64,000 nucleotides of DNA from Caulochytrium protostelioides (GCA_003615045.1 ML014180.1:1-64000), one strand, 5' to 3'. Positions 1 through 9,360 are shown, counted from the first letter of the stretch. A program made the numbers and translations. The notes: generated from the sequence alone by a model not told the origin.

Positions 1-1368
1 TATCTGCCGAAGCTGCAGATCGGTGTGCTCGTCGGCCACCGGCCTGTCGTTCCGCTGCAGGACCCGGCAGGCTTCTCGGCCGTGCCCTATGCAGAGATCC
101 CCGCCTACCAGGGCATTCCCTCGCCGCTATACACTGAGCGGCATAAAGCATTCTCGAAGGCCATCCGCGAATTTGTCGATCGCGAGCTGATGCCCGATGC
201 CGAAACGCTTCGCGCCACGGGCAACCCGCCCGACCGCGCGATCCTCAAAAAGATGGCGCAATTTGAGCTCATCGCAATGCGCATCGGCCCAGGACCCCAC
301 CTGAAAGGACGCCAACTGCCAGCGGGAATCACGCCCGAGGAGTTCGACTATACCTACACGGCGCTGACGCATGCCGAGATGTCGAGGCTCGGAATCTACA
401 CGATCGGTGAAGCTTACTCCTCCGGCGTCATGATCGGACTCCCGCCGGTCATGAACTTTGGCCCGCCCGCGCTGCGTGACCGCATCGTGAATGAAGTCCT
501 CGGCGGCGACCGCACGATCGCGCTCGCCGTGACCGAGCCTCATGTCGGCAGCGACGTCGCCAATCTCACGACGACGGCGACCCTGACCGCCGATGGGCGA
601 TTTTATGTCGTGAACGGCCTCAAAAAATGGATTACGAACGGCCGCATCATGGTGAACGGCAAAGCGCAGCCCAGCGACTACTTTACTACGGCGGTGCGCA
701 CCGGCGGGCCCGGGATGAAGGGGATCAGCGTGCTCGTCATTCCCTTCGCGGAGGGCGTGTCCGTGCGGCCCATCAAAACGAGCGGCTCTTCCTCCGCGGG
801 CACCGCGCTGGTGGAGTTCGACAACGTGAAAGTCCCCGCAGACCACCTGCTGGGCAAGCTCAACGCAGGGTTCCCTGTTATCATGACAAACTTCAACAAG
901 GAGCGCTGGGCGATGGTGAGCGGCATTCTCCCCGCGTGCCGCGAGGTCGTAACTGAGTGCTACAAGTGGGTGAACCAGCGCGAAGCATTCGGCAAGCCCC
1001 TCGCGAAGCAGCCGGTGCTGATGCACAAGCTCGGCGCCATGACCGCCGAACTCGAGGCTATCCAGGCTTACTTTGACGCCATCACCTACGCCATGAATCA
1101 CTTACCTGCGGGCGAGCAGGCTCAAAAACTCGCGGGGCCGATCGCCCTCCTCAAGTTCCGCGCTACGCGCGCAATGCACCAGATTGTCGACGACGCCGTC
1201 CAAATCTTTGGTGGCCGCGCGCTCACCCAAACCGGTATGGGCCAGAAGGTCGAGCATCTCCAGCGCGTCTACAAGTTTGGAGCCATTCTCGGCGGCGCCG
1301 AGGAGATCCTCACCAGTCTTGCCGTTCGACAGGCTTTCCGCGCATTCCCCCCGTCGGCCCGGCTCTGA
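1..1368 (+). CDS. Acyl-CoA dehydrogenase, 3' part, probably fused to an N-terminal cytochrome b5 domain
   Basis: The reading frame is open from the first base of the window, so the gene is cut by the left edge; about 455 residues and the stop are visible. It is an FAD-dependent acyl-CoA dehydrogenase. The FAD/substrate segment AVTEPHVGSD lies at about nt 529-558, the KKWITNG strand at about 622-642, and the C-terminal helical domain with QIFGGRALTQ at about 1201-1230. The first residues (YLPKLQIG) resemble the end of a cytochrome b5 haem domain, as in fungal b5-ACAD fusions; this is inference, since the haem-binding part is outside the window. In the loop where medium-chain enzymes carry the catalytic Glu (IYEGT), this protein reads ILGGAEE (about nt 1285-1305), so Gly occupies that site and the base must come from elsewhere or the chemistry differs. 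Likely mitochondrial or peroxisomal fatty-acid oxidation. Confidence 0.9.
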   Translation, partial: YLPKLQIGVLVGHRPVVPLQDPAGFSAVPYAEIPAYQGIPSPLYTERHKAFSKAIREFVDRELMPDAETLRATGNPPDRAILKKMAQFELIAMRIGPGPHLKGRQLPAGITPEEFDYTYTALTHAEMSRLGIYTIGEAYSSGVMIGLPPVMNFGPPALRDRIVNEVLGGDRTIALAVTEPHVGSDVANLTTTATLTADGRFYVVNGLKKWITNGRIMVNGKAQPSDYFTTAVRTGGPGMKGISVLVIPFAEGVSVRPIKTSGSSSAGTALVEFDNVKVPADHLLGKLNAGFPVIMTNFNKERWAMVSGILPACREVVTECYKWVNQREAFGKPLAKQPVLMHKLGAMTAELEAIQAYFDAITYAMNHLPAGEQAQKLAGPIALLKFRATRAMHQIVDDAVQIFGGRALTQTGMGQKVEHLQRVYKFGAILGGAEEILTSLAVRQAFRAFPPSARL

Positions 1369-1779
1369 TTGCTCTGATAGGAGCCATCGATGCGAGACGA
1401 CGTGAAGAGGGCTATACGTGAGGGCTCCCGCATGTTCGTTCTCTCTTTTCGCCCCACATCACCTCATATCCAAGATTTGGTCTCGGTCAACTCGCTGTAG
1501 CGTCTCTTATTTACCTCACGCGTATTCCCATATTCCGTATTCCCATGGACGGTGGAGACGGTGTGGCCACATCGGCCACGCAGGGCAGACGGCATGGGGA
1601 TGACCCGCCACTCTCGGCCACGATGGGCTCACGCATGGGATGGGCATGGATGGCGCTGCAGACCAGCGCGGCGTTTGACGGTCGGGGTAGTCGGGCAGAT
1701 CAGGCGGTCCCTCCGCGTCGGCGGAGGGTTCTTCGCTCACAGGTTGTTTGCTGTTTGGTGTGATTCCACCCGTACCAGT

Positions 1780-1875
1780 ATGTGGGTGAACCGCGAACTG
1801 AAAGCCGTCCTGAACATCCGACGCTGCCTGGCCTCGCTGGTCAGGCTTTCTGCGCTGTGCCACGTCCCCAGATAG
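1780..1875 (+). pseudogene. Possible relic of a TnpB/Fanzor-type nuclease C-terminus
   Basis: One frame translates to WVNRELKAVLNIRR followed by about 17 residues and a stop. The pattern resembles the last RuvC motif of TnpB/Fanzor nucleases (NRDxNAAxNI), with Asp replaced by Glu and Asn by Lys. No zinc-finger cysteines or further RuvC motifs were found upstream in the same frame. If it is a relic it is badly decayed; chance resemblance cannot be excluded. Confidence 0.25.
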
Positions 1876-2399
1876 GGCAAGTTGCAGCCCGTTGTCGGGT
1901 GATTAGCCCAATGCAGATTGCCTTCTTGGGAGCCCTCTGGGAGCCCGAGGGGTGTTTGTGTCTAGTTGTCTCACCGCAGTCTGTATATCCGCCAAAACCC
2001 ATGCACGTGCGTCTCGCGTTGGGACCGCGTCCTGCGGTTGTCTTGTTGGGTTCGCTGTGGCCAAGCACTCGTCTGCACCCACTGCACGAAGCGGAGTTTT
2101 AACTGACACGGGACTCGCCTGGACGGTGAACTCGTTCACGTATTGTCGGCGGTCGATGTGCGAGGTTGGCGCCCGAAAAACAAATAGAAATGAACAGAGC
2201 ACATGGCGTCACAACAAGACAGCTGGGCTGGGCTGGGCGACTGGAGGTACGTGTCGGAGAACGGGTGTCGCCGATATTTTGGTAGATCGCTTAACCGGCA
2301 CCCGGTTGCCAAACACCGCCAACGGGGTGATACGACGGGCATGCCGCCAACAAACGATCTTGGCGGCGGGGAGGGCGTTGCACAGGGTATCTGCGCTCT

Positions 2400-2578
2400 G
2401 CCATGTCCCACGAGACATGTGATGGATGTGTCTCGTGGGACATGGCCATCACCCTGTCGTGGTTGCTTTAGATGTTGAATCCGGTGTCGATGTCCGGGGT
2501 GATATGCAACGGCACACGCAACCACGCATCCATGCAACCACGACAGTTGCGTGTGCCGTAGCACATCAACATCTAAAG
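2400..2578. repeat. Cluster of nested and interlocking perfect inverted repeats
   Basis: Four perfect inverted pairs lie within 180 bases. Arms of 17 nt (2401-2417 with 2429-2445, CCATGTCCCACGAGACA and its complement, 11-nt loop; 18 nt if G2400/C2446 are counted). Arms of 13 nt at 2454-2466 with 2534-2546 (CTGTCGTGGTTGC). Arms of 13 nt at 2466-2478 with 2566-2578 (CTTTAGATGTTGA). Arms of 14 nt at 2509-2522 with 2546-2559 (ACGGCACACGCAAC). The second pair crosses the third and fourth, so the arms could form alternative folds. This may be a MITE-like or transposon-end remnant, or a structured RNA; no function is known. Confidence 0.75.
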
Positions 2579-3090
2579 TTGTCCATCATGTTTTCCGCGG
2601 CGAAGGACCTGTGTCATATGGTGAGACAATCTTTTTTTTTATGATCTAGAAGAAAATTTTAGTACTCGCGAGGCGGTCCTAGCATGTGCACCATCACGAT
2701 TCTCGTGGGTCGGTCCGCGGAACGTTTTTGATCACCGCGTCCCACGCAGACAACACGCCAGAGGGCATGAGTGTTGAGAAGTTATAAGGATGGATCTGGC
2801 GCCTCGACGGGTCTGGAAGAGATGCTGACCAAATAAAAGCGTCTGAATAAGCAGACGTATGCTGGAGCAGACTCCCATGTAAGAAAATCTGATCTCTGAG
2901 GTGCTCTAACACGTGAGCTATTATATTATATTTGTGAATCCTTCCTACAACGCGACTACAACATCGGTATCACGACTTCTGACCCACGTGTCACCCAGTC
3001 ACGTGCCTACGTCGTGACTGTCATCGTCAAGCTTCCTGCTGGACTGTCTCTTCTGGCTCTCAGACGCACCCTCTTTTCCTGGTCCACCCT

Positions 3091-4695
3091 TTGATATCAT
3101 CCGCGATGGATCAGATAAAGAGTAAAAAGGACCTGTTAGCAATTCCGATCGCCTTTTGGAATTCCCTTCCCAATGGCTATCTCCGCGACACATTATTCGC
3201 CAAGTCGCTTCAGAGTTTTTACTCGGCGGTCTGCACGACGGCGGTCGTCCTCGGTGTCGTGGTACTGATCTTCATCACCATCCATCGCAAACATCCGGCC
3301 ATCAAAACCCGCGTCTATCACTTCGTTGTCATGGACGTGCTACTTCTGGTCTTAGCGTGTATAACCTCCTGCTCTGGGACCGCCAATGGTGGCTGGCGCA
3401 TGGTGTGGCAGAACCGGCCGAGCTGGATATATCACGGCAACCTGGAGGCCATGTTCTGCTGTGTTGTCATGTCGACGATATCCCGCACCGCCATGCTCTA
3501 CCGCACCATTCAGATTCATACGCCCATGAAAAGACTGCCTTACATCGATACCGTGATTGATCACATCGTTGACTGCTTCGGATACCTGTTTGTGGGTTAC
3601 GAATATCGTCGCCTCAAGATGCGACTTCGCCTCACCCAGAAAGAAACCAGTCGTCAGCTGCACAACTTAATCACCGCAAACGGTGATGACCACAAGGGCT
3701 CAGTGCTCACCGAAGTCGTTCAGAACACCTGGCGGGGGACCGCAGCAGTCAGCATTTCCAGCCTGCGTGAGGAGCGTGGGCCCATGAGCCGTTCGGAGAC
3801 CCACAGCAACATCAATCTTCCTGGTACCGAAGTCACGGGCAGCTCGACGCATGCGGTGGTATCGACCCTCCGCAGCAACGAGGTCCAGAGCATCATTTGG
3901 TGTGTTCTGCGCTACGTTATTCTATGGGGCTCAGCCTTCGGCATCAGCGTGCTGAACACCCGCCGCCTGGTAGGCGAGCTGGACCAAGTCTCGGTCGGAA
4001 AACTCGGCCCGGTCCTCGGCAACTGGGCCGACTTGATCGCGTGCTTCCTCATCATCAACATGGTTCCGCTGATGCTCATCAATATCCGAACCGCGTTAGC
4101 CGCACGATGGGACAGTCTAGGGATGGTCTTTGAGCTGATCTGGATTCGTGGCGCGCTCAACATCATGGACATCAGCGCGGCGTTCATCTTTGTCACCGAT
4201 AACTTGGACATCGCCAACGATGCTTACTCCCTGTTGGCCGTCGTCCTCTTCCTCGAACTCGTGATTACTACCTTGTGGCCTCCCATCGTCATTCTTGTCT
4301 CATATTTCCAGGAATACCGTTTCCGCGCCATGGCCGAGACGACGCAGCTCAAGACGGAGGAAGCGATGGAAGAGTTCTACAACTCATCCTTTGGCCATGA
4401 CATGGTGCGCGACATTACGTCCAAGAACTATGCCGTCGAGAATTTTGTCTTCCTCGAAGTCACTCAAAAGCCGCTGTCGGCTAAGCACTTCAACGAAGTG
4501 TACCGCGAGCTGATCGACGAGATGGGTCCGTGGCAGATTAACATATCTTCGGAGCTCTACGAACGCTGGGGCAAAGCGCTTAAGAACCCGCAGGAACAGG
4601 CGGCCGTCGTCAAGGCCACGCGCCACGCCGTGTTTTCCCTGCTGATCACGAACTACCGCCACGTGCTCATCAAACAGGTGCGCAACATGAGTTAA
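3091..4695 (+). CDS. Seven-transmembrane protein with C-terminal RGS domain
   Basis: 534 residues. Hydrophobic helices are seen at about 44-65, 77-94, 117-136, 268-289, 313-333, 350-369 and 378-407, giving a seven-helix topology with a long polar loop (about 138-265) between helices 3 and 4. Residues about 433-529 are an RGS domain: AVENFVFLEV followed by an acidic and amphipathic helical region ending in NYRHVLIKQ. RGS domains speed GTP hydrolysis by G-alpha subunits, so the protein probably sits in the plasma membrane and couples a ligand or membrane signal to G-protein shut-off, as proposed for AtRGS1-type and fungal 7TM-RGS proteins. The loop contains Ser/Thr-rich stretches that could be phosphorylated. 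The start may be Met1 or Met6 (nt 3106); the sequence does not decide. No intron is needed. Ligand unknown. Confidence 0.85.
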   Translation: MISSAMDQIKSKKDLLAIPIAFWNSLPNGYLRDTLFAKSLQSFYSAVCTTAVVLGVVVLIFITIHRKHPAIKTRVYHFVVMDVLLLVLACITSCSGTANGGWRMVWQNRPSWIYHGNLEAMFCCVVMSTISRTAMLYRTIQIHTPMKRLPYIDTVIDHIVDCFGYLFVGYEYRRLKMRLRLTQKETSRQLHNLITANGDDHKGSVLTEVVQNTWRGTAAVSISSLREERGPMSRSETHSNINLPGTEVTGSSTHAVVSTLRSNEVQSIIWCVLRYVILWGSAFGISVLNTRRLVGELDQVSVGKLGPVLGNWADLIACFLIINMVPLMLINIRTALAARWDSLGMVFELIWIRGALNIMDISAAFIFVTDNLDIANDAYSLLAVVLFLELVITTLWPPIVILVSYFQEYRFRAMAETTQLKTEEAMEEFYNSSFGHDMVRDITSKNYAVENFVFLEVTQKPLSAKHFNEVYRELIDEMGPWQINISSELYERWGKALKNPQEQAAVVKATRHAVFSLLITNYRHVLIKQVRNMS

Positions 4696-5025
4696 GCGAC
4701 TGAGCCGTAAATAATTTTGAGAAAAACAAATATTAAAATCGGTGAGGCCACGGCCACGCGAAGATGTCCATCAATCCGACGACGGTGACGCTGGTCCGAC
4801 AGGGCGATGCCATCGATGAACCGCGTGTGGAGACACAGTTGCCGGCCCTTGGATGAGCGGAATGGGCCTCCAGGATTGAGTCATCTCCCGAGCTCGTGTC
4901 ACGGGCCCCGTTGCCCCCATATTCGGCAGCCCTCCTGTGCCAACCTTCCTGCCCCACTAACACTCAATAACGCAGTCACGACAATCACCTTTCCTGCTCC
5001 CATCACCTATTCACTTGTTACTGAG
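4696..5025. other. Intergenic region
   Basis: An AT-rich stretch right after the RGS stop (about 4707-4742) could carry 3'-end signals. The following 280 bases lead to the start of the next, broken gene. No gene is seen. Confidence 0.4.
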
Positions 5026-5487
5026 ATGGCTGATGCCGAGGGCGTCAGCGTCCCCGAAGCACTGTCGACCCGACCGCTCAGAGACGCTGAAGCAGCGGTG
5101 CCGGTGGGCCAGAGGGGCGCCTACTTTATCACGATCGACACCTGCGTGCTCGATGGCGTGCTGAAGGAATTCGAGCGGGGGGCTTGCAACTGGGCGGCCT
5201 TCAAGGCCATGGCCGCAGAGCAGTAGGCGAACACCCTGGCGTACCGCAAGCTAGAAGGCAAGGACACCATCGACAGCGACGGGACCAGCGTGTGCATCCA
5301 CTTCCGACGCCAGAGGAAGGTGTCCGACGCCATGATGATTGTCACGGCTATCCCCGGGACCAAGAAGCTCTTGGTAGGCCGCCCCAATGAGACTGAGCAT
5401 CCCTCGGGCGAGAGCATCCATCAGATCGAGAAGCCCTTGGCAGACATCTTAGATAAGTACTGCATCATCGGGAACGACCCGCATTAG
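5026..5487 (+). pseudogene. Unknown small protein gene interrupted by one in-frame TAG
   Basis: From the ATG at 5026 (context GAGATGG) one frame runs to a TAG at 5224-5226. The same frame then continues without further stops for 86 codons to a TAG at 5485-5487. Both halves have coding character: the first contains YFITIDTCVLDGVLKEF, the second VCIHFRRQRKVSDAMM and ends GNDPH. The whole would be about 152 residues plus the internal stop. I recognise no family. The stop could be a nonsense mutation, a sequencing error, a read-through codon, or lie in an unrecognised intron. A partial degraded copy of the second half lies about 340 bases downstream, which favours a duplicated, decaying gene. Confidence 0.5.
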
Positions 5488-6097
5488 CATCTTTAAGACC
5501 ATAGTGGGGCCCTTTCCTCCGAAACGAGGGGCCCACACATGACTGGCGTATGGCGGTGGGGAGCTTTAGAGGCCGTGGGCGCCTTGTGGGCCATGGGCGC
5601 CACGGAGCCTCGTCAACACAGCATGAGACCAGTGTGTGGGTCCACTTCCGGCGCCAGAAGAAGGCAGCCGACTGTCACGGCCACGTACGAGCCGCAGTGG
5701 ACCGCGTACCGGAAGCCGCGTCTCTCTGGCTTCTCGGATTTGTCGGGGTCCCGTCCCCATCAGGAACCCCCCAAGCCGCTGCGTCAGCCAAGACAAACGG
5801 GTTAGTGGCGACGCGTCCTCGGCGTGGCTTGACCCAGCATCGGCGCGGGGAATACCCGCGCCCAGTCGATCAGTCGAGCTCACTTGGGCCCTCATGAGGG
5901 CTATATTGCGCAATGAGCTTGGTGTAGCAACAGGCTCAGTGATCCTTGCGTCTTAAAGCGGACGCGCATCGCCACTGTGAACGACCGACTTGACTCCGAC
6001 TTGACTCCGATTCCCAAGGATCCCGTGTCCGCCTCTCCGCTTGACCACGATTCTTCCAGCCCATTCCTGATTACCGTCAACGACCAGAAACACTGCC
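5488..6097. other. Intergenic region with a degraded partial duplicate
   Basis: Apart from the duplicate at 5625-5672 and scattered related pieces up to about 5720, no gene is seen. The last 150 bases are the leader of the lumazine synthase gene, whose ATG is at 6098. Confidence 0.5.
5625..5672 (+). repeat. Partial duplicate of the broken gene at 5026-5487
   Basis: These 48 bases align without gaps to 5281-5328 with 9 mismatches by my count. The alignment then resumes after a skip of about 11 bases (TGTCACGGC in both). A further short match (GCGTACCGNAAG) at about 5706 corresponds to 5240, out of the original order. The encoded motif is SVWVHFRRQKK against SVCIHFRRQRK in the upstream copy. 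The copy lacks the rest of the frame. Confidence 0.6.
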
Positions 6098-6798
6098 ATG
6101 ACTTACATTCCTGGTGCCATTGCCGAGGCGAAGAGTTCGGTTCTCGACCGTATCCCCAAGGATACCCCGATTCACATTGGTAAGCGATGCCTCCCATGAC
6201 GTCATCGGTACGCAGTAGAGCGGGAGAGCAGGGCTAGTGATGCGTGGTGACCTGGTCTCCATCTCTCGACATCGCCGCATCGTACTCATCTGTTGATGCG
6301 TCCACGAAGTGGTGCCCATCTCCATGTGGCTTGAGCCAACGCTTCGTTGTGGCCTAACCGATTGTTCTTTTGATTCGTCTGGCATCGCATGCGTTAGTGA
6401 GGACGCGATGGAATCCCGAGATCGTGAACGCGCTGGTGAGCGGCTGTCGCGCGCAGCTGGAGAAACGCGGGATGACCCACGTTGTTGAGACGACGGTCTC
6501 GGGCTGCTTCGAGCTGCCGTATGCCGCCAAGATCGCGATTGAAAAGAAAGCCGCCGCCGTCGTCGCGATCGGGGTGCTGATCAAGGGCTCCACGCCCCAC
6601 TTTGATTACATTGCCGATGCGACGACTCACGGGCTGATGAAGGTCCAGCTGACCGCGGGGGCGCCCGTCATCTTCGGCGTGTTGACCTGCAACACGAAGG
6701 ACCAGGCGGAAGCCCGCGCAGGCATCGCTCCCGACTCTCACAACCATGGCACGGACTGGGCCGACGCCGCGTTGGAACAGATCGCGCTGCGTTACTAA
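6098..6798 (+). CDS. RIB4: 6,7-dimethyl-8-ribityllumazine synthase (two exons)
   Basis: Joins exon 6098-6179 to exon 6398-6798, giving 160 residues, the usual length. The intron (6180-6397, 218 nt) starts GTAAGC, ends TTAG, and has a CTAAC branch-type motif near 6353. Splicing restores the family's strand 1 as IHIVRTRWN. The enzyme condenses 5-amino-6-ribitylamino-uracil with 3,4-dihydroxybutanone phosphate in the penultimate step of riboflavin synthesis. Visible family motifs: SGCFELP, GVLIKGSTPHFDYI with the catalytic His at residue 95, PVIFGVLT, EARAG with the phosphate-binding Arg at about 134, and NHGTDW near the C-terminus. The stop is 61 bases from the stop of the convergent gene that follows. 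Probably assembles as a pentamer like other fungal enzymes (family knowledge). Confidence 0.95.
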
Positions 6799-6859
6799 TG
6801 ATAGAACCCCCGCTTCATCGCTCGGACGAACCCGGGATCGCGCCTCGTCAGGAGTGTCG

Positions 6860-8368
6860 CTAGCGCTCGGCGGGCCATGGCGGGAGGAGGCCGAGGTCGG
6901 CGCGGTAGGGTGCCTCGCAAGTCGTGTCGAGGTAGTGAAGGGCGTCGGCCAGCGCCAAGCCAATGGGCAGGCTGGCGGACGGCATGGGAAGAATCCAACG
7001 GCCGGCGGGCGGAGCGGCCGAGGCGTCGCGACCGGCGATGCCGGTGGCGCGCGGCATGGTCCACGGACCGGGCCGCGGCGGCAGGGGCGACGCCGCCGGG
7101 AGGACCGACGGGATGGGATAGCCCGCTGCGGAGGGCTGCAGATGGGGCTGGTCCAACAATGCCGGGTTGGTGCTTTTCTTGGCCCGGCGGAACCGCAACA
7201 GCGCGGCGGCGGCGGCCGCCGTTGACGACGGCGCCGTCGACGGCGCGACCGAAGCGTCGTCGTCGGCATGGGCGTCGTCGGCGCACCGCCGCGCCGGGCC
7301 ATTGAGGGCGGTCCGCGCCACGTGGCGGGCGACGCCGCGCAAGGTCTCCGGTGATTCGGCGACGACGCGCGCCATCGCCTGCGCCGGATCGAACGCGGCG
7401 GCCTTGGCGGCGCCGAACTGCGCGCGCAAGTGCCGCGAGCTGTGCTCGAACGGCTGGGCGAACGGCTGCATCGACGGAGGCAGCGGCGGCCGCGGCGCCG
7501 GGAGGCCGGCGTCCGCTCGCGGCGGCCCTGGCGACGGCCCCGACGACCGCTGCCGCAGCGCGCGCTCAGCCGCCAGCCGGTCCCGCAGGTGCGGGTCGAC
7601 CGCCCGCAGCCGCGGCCGCCGCGTGCCGCGCAGGGCGGGGGTCGGCATCGTCGGCGCGGGCATGGGCCGCGGCGCGGGCGCCGGCTGCGGGGCCCCTGCG
7701 GACGGGGTGGCCGCGCGTGGCGGCGGCGGCACCGGCGGCCACAGCGCCTCTCCCTCGGGGCGGGCCGCGAGCGGGTGCGGCGTCGGCGCCGGCGCCGGCC
7801 TCGTCCGTCTGGGCTCGTTCTCGTCATCGGCGTCGATATCGCCGTCGTCGTCGTCGTCGTCGTCGTCGTCAGGGGCACCCCTCGGCGTCGCCGTCGGATG
7901 CAACGGCGGCGGTGGCGGCGTGAGCTCGGTCGACGCGAGGATCGGCCGGGGCATCGGCGTCGGTTGCGGTGGCGGCGGCGGCGGCGACGGCGGCGAGCGC
8001 GTGCGAGACGGGGGTGACCGTCCCTGCGACCGCATCGCCAAGCCCGAGTGCGAGCCCATGGCCGCCGCGGCAAGCGGCGGCGATGCGTCGTCAGCCGGCG
8101 AGAACGCCACGTGAGAGGGGTCACTCGACGCGCCGGTCGAGTAGAAACCCTGGCCGAGGTCGATGTTCGACCAGTCGAGCGACGACGCGTGCTCGATCGA
8201 GCTCTCACTCGCGAGGGGGTCGAGCCGCGATCCGGGCGCCAGCGGCGCCGCGCCGTCCGACGCGCGGCTCCCGAGCATCAGCGGCATCGTCGGCATGGCA
8301 GGGCCGTCAGCGCCGCGTGGCGGCGCCGGGTGCGGCCGCGGCAGCGGCGACGACGTCGACACGTTCAT
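6860..8368 (-). CDS. Hypothetical low-complexity Pro/Ala/Arg-rich protein
   Basis: An open frame on the minus strand encodes about 502 residues from the ATG at 8368 (the frame is open upstream to 8575, with a further Met there). No domain is recognised. The sequence is mostly disordered: Pro runs, a nine-Asp run followed by an acidic stretch near the middle, and many Ala/Arg. Less repetitive islands suggest real coding: LDWSNIDLGQGFYSTG in the N-terminal third, FEHSSRHLRAQFGAAKAAAF in the second half, and a hydrophobic ordered C-terminus (LPIGLALADALHYLDTTC). Opposite-strand frames here are also open because of the GC bias, so strand choice rests on these islands. It is convergent with RIB4 and divergent from the gene starting at 9361. 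Confidence 0.5.
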   Translation of the reverse strand: MNVSTSSPLPRPHPAPPRGADGPAMPTMPLMLGSRASDGAAPLAPGSRLDPLASESSIEHASSLDWSNIDLGQGFYSTGASSDPSHVAFSPADDASPPLAAAAMGSHSGLAMRSQGRSPPSRTRSPPSPPPPPPQPTPMPRPILASTELTPPPPPLHPTATPRGAPDDDDDDDDDGDIDADDENEPRRTRPAPAPTPHPLAARPEGEALWPPVPPPPRAATPSAGAPQPAPAPRPMPAPTMPTPALRGTRRPRLRAVDPHLRDRLAAERALRQRSSGPSPGPPRADAGLPAPRPPLPPSMQPFAQPFEHSSRHLRAQFGAAKAAAFDPAQAMARVVAESPETLRGVARHVARTALNGPARRCADDAHADDDASVAPSTAPSSTAAAAAALLRFRRAKKSTNPALLDQPHLQPSAAGYPIPSVLPAASPLPPRPGPWTMPRATGIAGRDASAAPPAGRWILPMPSASLPIGLALADALHYLDTTCEAPYRADLGLLPPWPAER

Positions 8369-9360
8369 GCGCGCCGGAAGCGCCGGAAGCGCCGGAGACG
8401 AGGCCCGCGAGCAGCGACGGCAGACGGCGGCGGCAGGTGACCAGCCGCGCGACGAGGAACGAGCGCAGGGGCCGAGAGGGGCGTCGGACGGCACGCGCCG
8501 CGGGCGATCGAAGGCCGTGTGGAGAGACGTCCTCGACGGGGTGCCTGCTGTCGCTGTCGCTGGTCGCGCCGCCATCGCCGCCGTGGCTGGCCGCCCGCCT
8601 CCTTGCTGTCAGCACGGCCAGCGGCGCTCCCACGGCCCCGATGGTTCCGATGTTACAAGGCCGTGGCCGCGCGTGGCCGCGCCCACGCCCGTCGCCGTCA
8701 CGAACGCGCCGCCCATACCTCCGGCGGCGACCGCCGCGTGGGACAGGCGCAGAACCATGGCTGGCCGCCTCGCGACGTGCTGAGCGACGTGCTGAGCGAC
8801 GTGCTGAGCGGTGGCGGCGGCGGCGCGACAAGCGAAGGCGAAGGCGAGAGCCGTCGGCGTGCGGCGCGCGCCACCGGGGCGTGTGTGACCGGGCGGGGGC
8901 CGCCGCCGCCGCCGCCGCCCAAGGCCACCGCGTCTCCGCGTGGCCGCCGCCGTCGCCCGGGGATCGGCACCCCAGCATGCGGGGCCGCGTGCGGCCGCGT
9001 CGGAGCGTTGGGCCAGGGCCGGGCACCCCGTGCCGTCGGCGGCGCCGCCGCGTTTGCACGCAAAAGGAGGACGGCGGCCGTGGCCGTCGTGCGGATCGCC
9101 CCACGTCCGACGCGCATGGGCGCCGGTCGACGCCCACCGCGTCGGCGTGACCTCGGGCAACCGCCGCGTGCGGGCGAGCGCGGCCTTCCGTCGAGGCGTC
9201 CTGGTCGTGGCCCGCGCGTCTTGCCTTGCCCTCCCCTCGCCCGTTCGACGCCCCGTGCCCGACCGTCCGCGGCCATCGGACGGCCTGCGACGTGCTTCGC
9301 CACGAGCCGCCACGAGCCGCCACGGCCTCCGCCTCCGCTGGCCCCGGCCCCGGCCGTCCG
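8369..9360. other. Very GC-rich region between two divergent low-complexity genes
   Basis: Probably a shared promoter region. It contains a triple 12-nt repeat at 8774-8809, a (GCC)n run near 8898 and many CG-rich words. Long open frames exist on both strands but look like products of GC bias. Confidence 0.4.
8774..8809. repeat. Three perfect tandem copies of GACGTGCTGAGC
   Basis: The 12-base unit GACGTGCTGAGC is present three times in a row without change. It lies in the divergent intergenic region, and each unit contains a GACGT core, so it could be either a simple repeat or a cluster of factor-binding sites. Only the repeat itself is seen. Confidence 0.8.

Larger units (their letters stand above)
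1369..3090. other. Intergenic region with relics, no intact gene
   Basis: No convincing gene. The composition is less GC-rich than the flanks, especially from about 2,600 on. It contains a short relic resembling the end of a TnpB/Fanzor nuclease, nested inverted repeats at 2,400-2,578, and two copies of a 20-nt motif (TCTGCGCTNTGCCAYGTCCC) at 1849-1868 and 2390-2409. The last 400 bases probably include the promoter of the 7TM-RGS gene. Confidence 0.5.

Noticed and set aside
7167-8114. Long plus-strand open frame opposite the 6860-8368 gene
   Set aside because: Repetitive Arg/Gly/Ala translation produced by GC bias; the minus-strand frame has the ordered islands.
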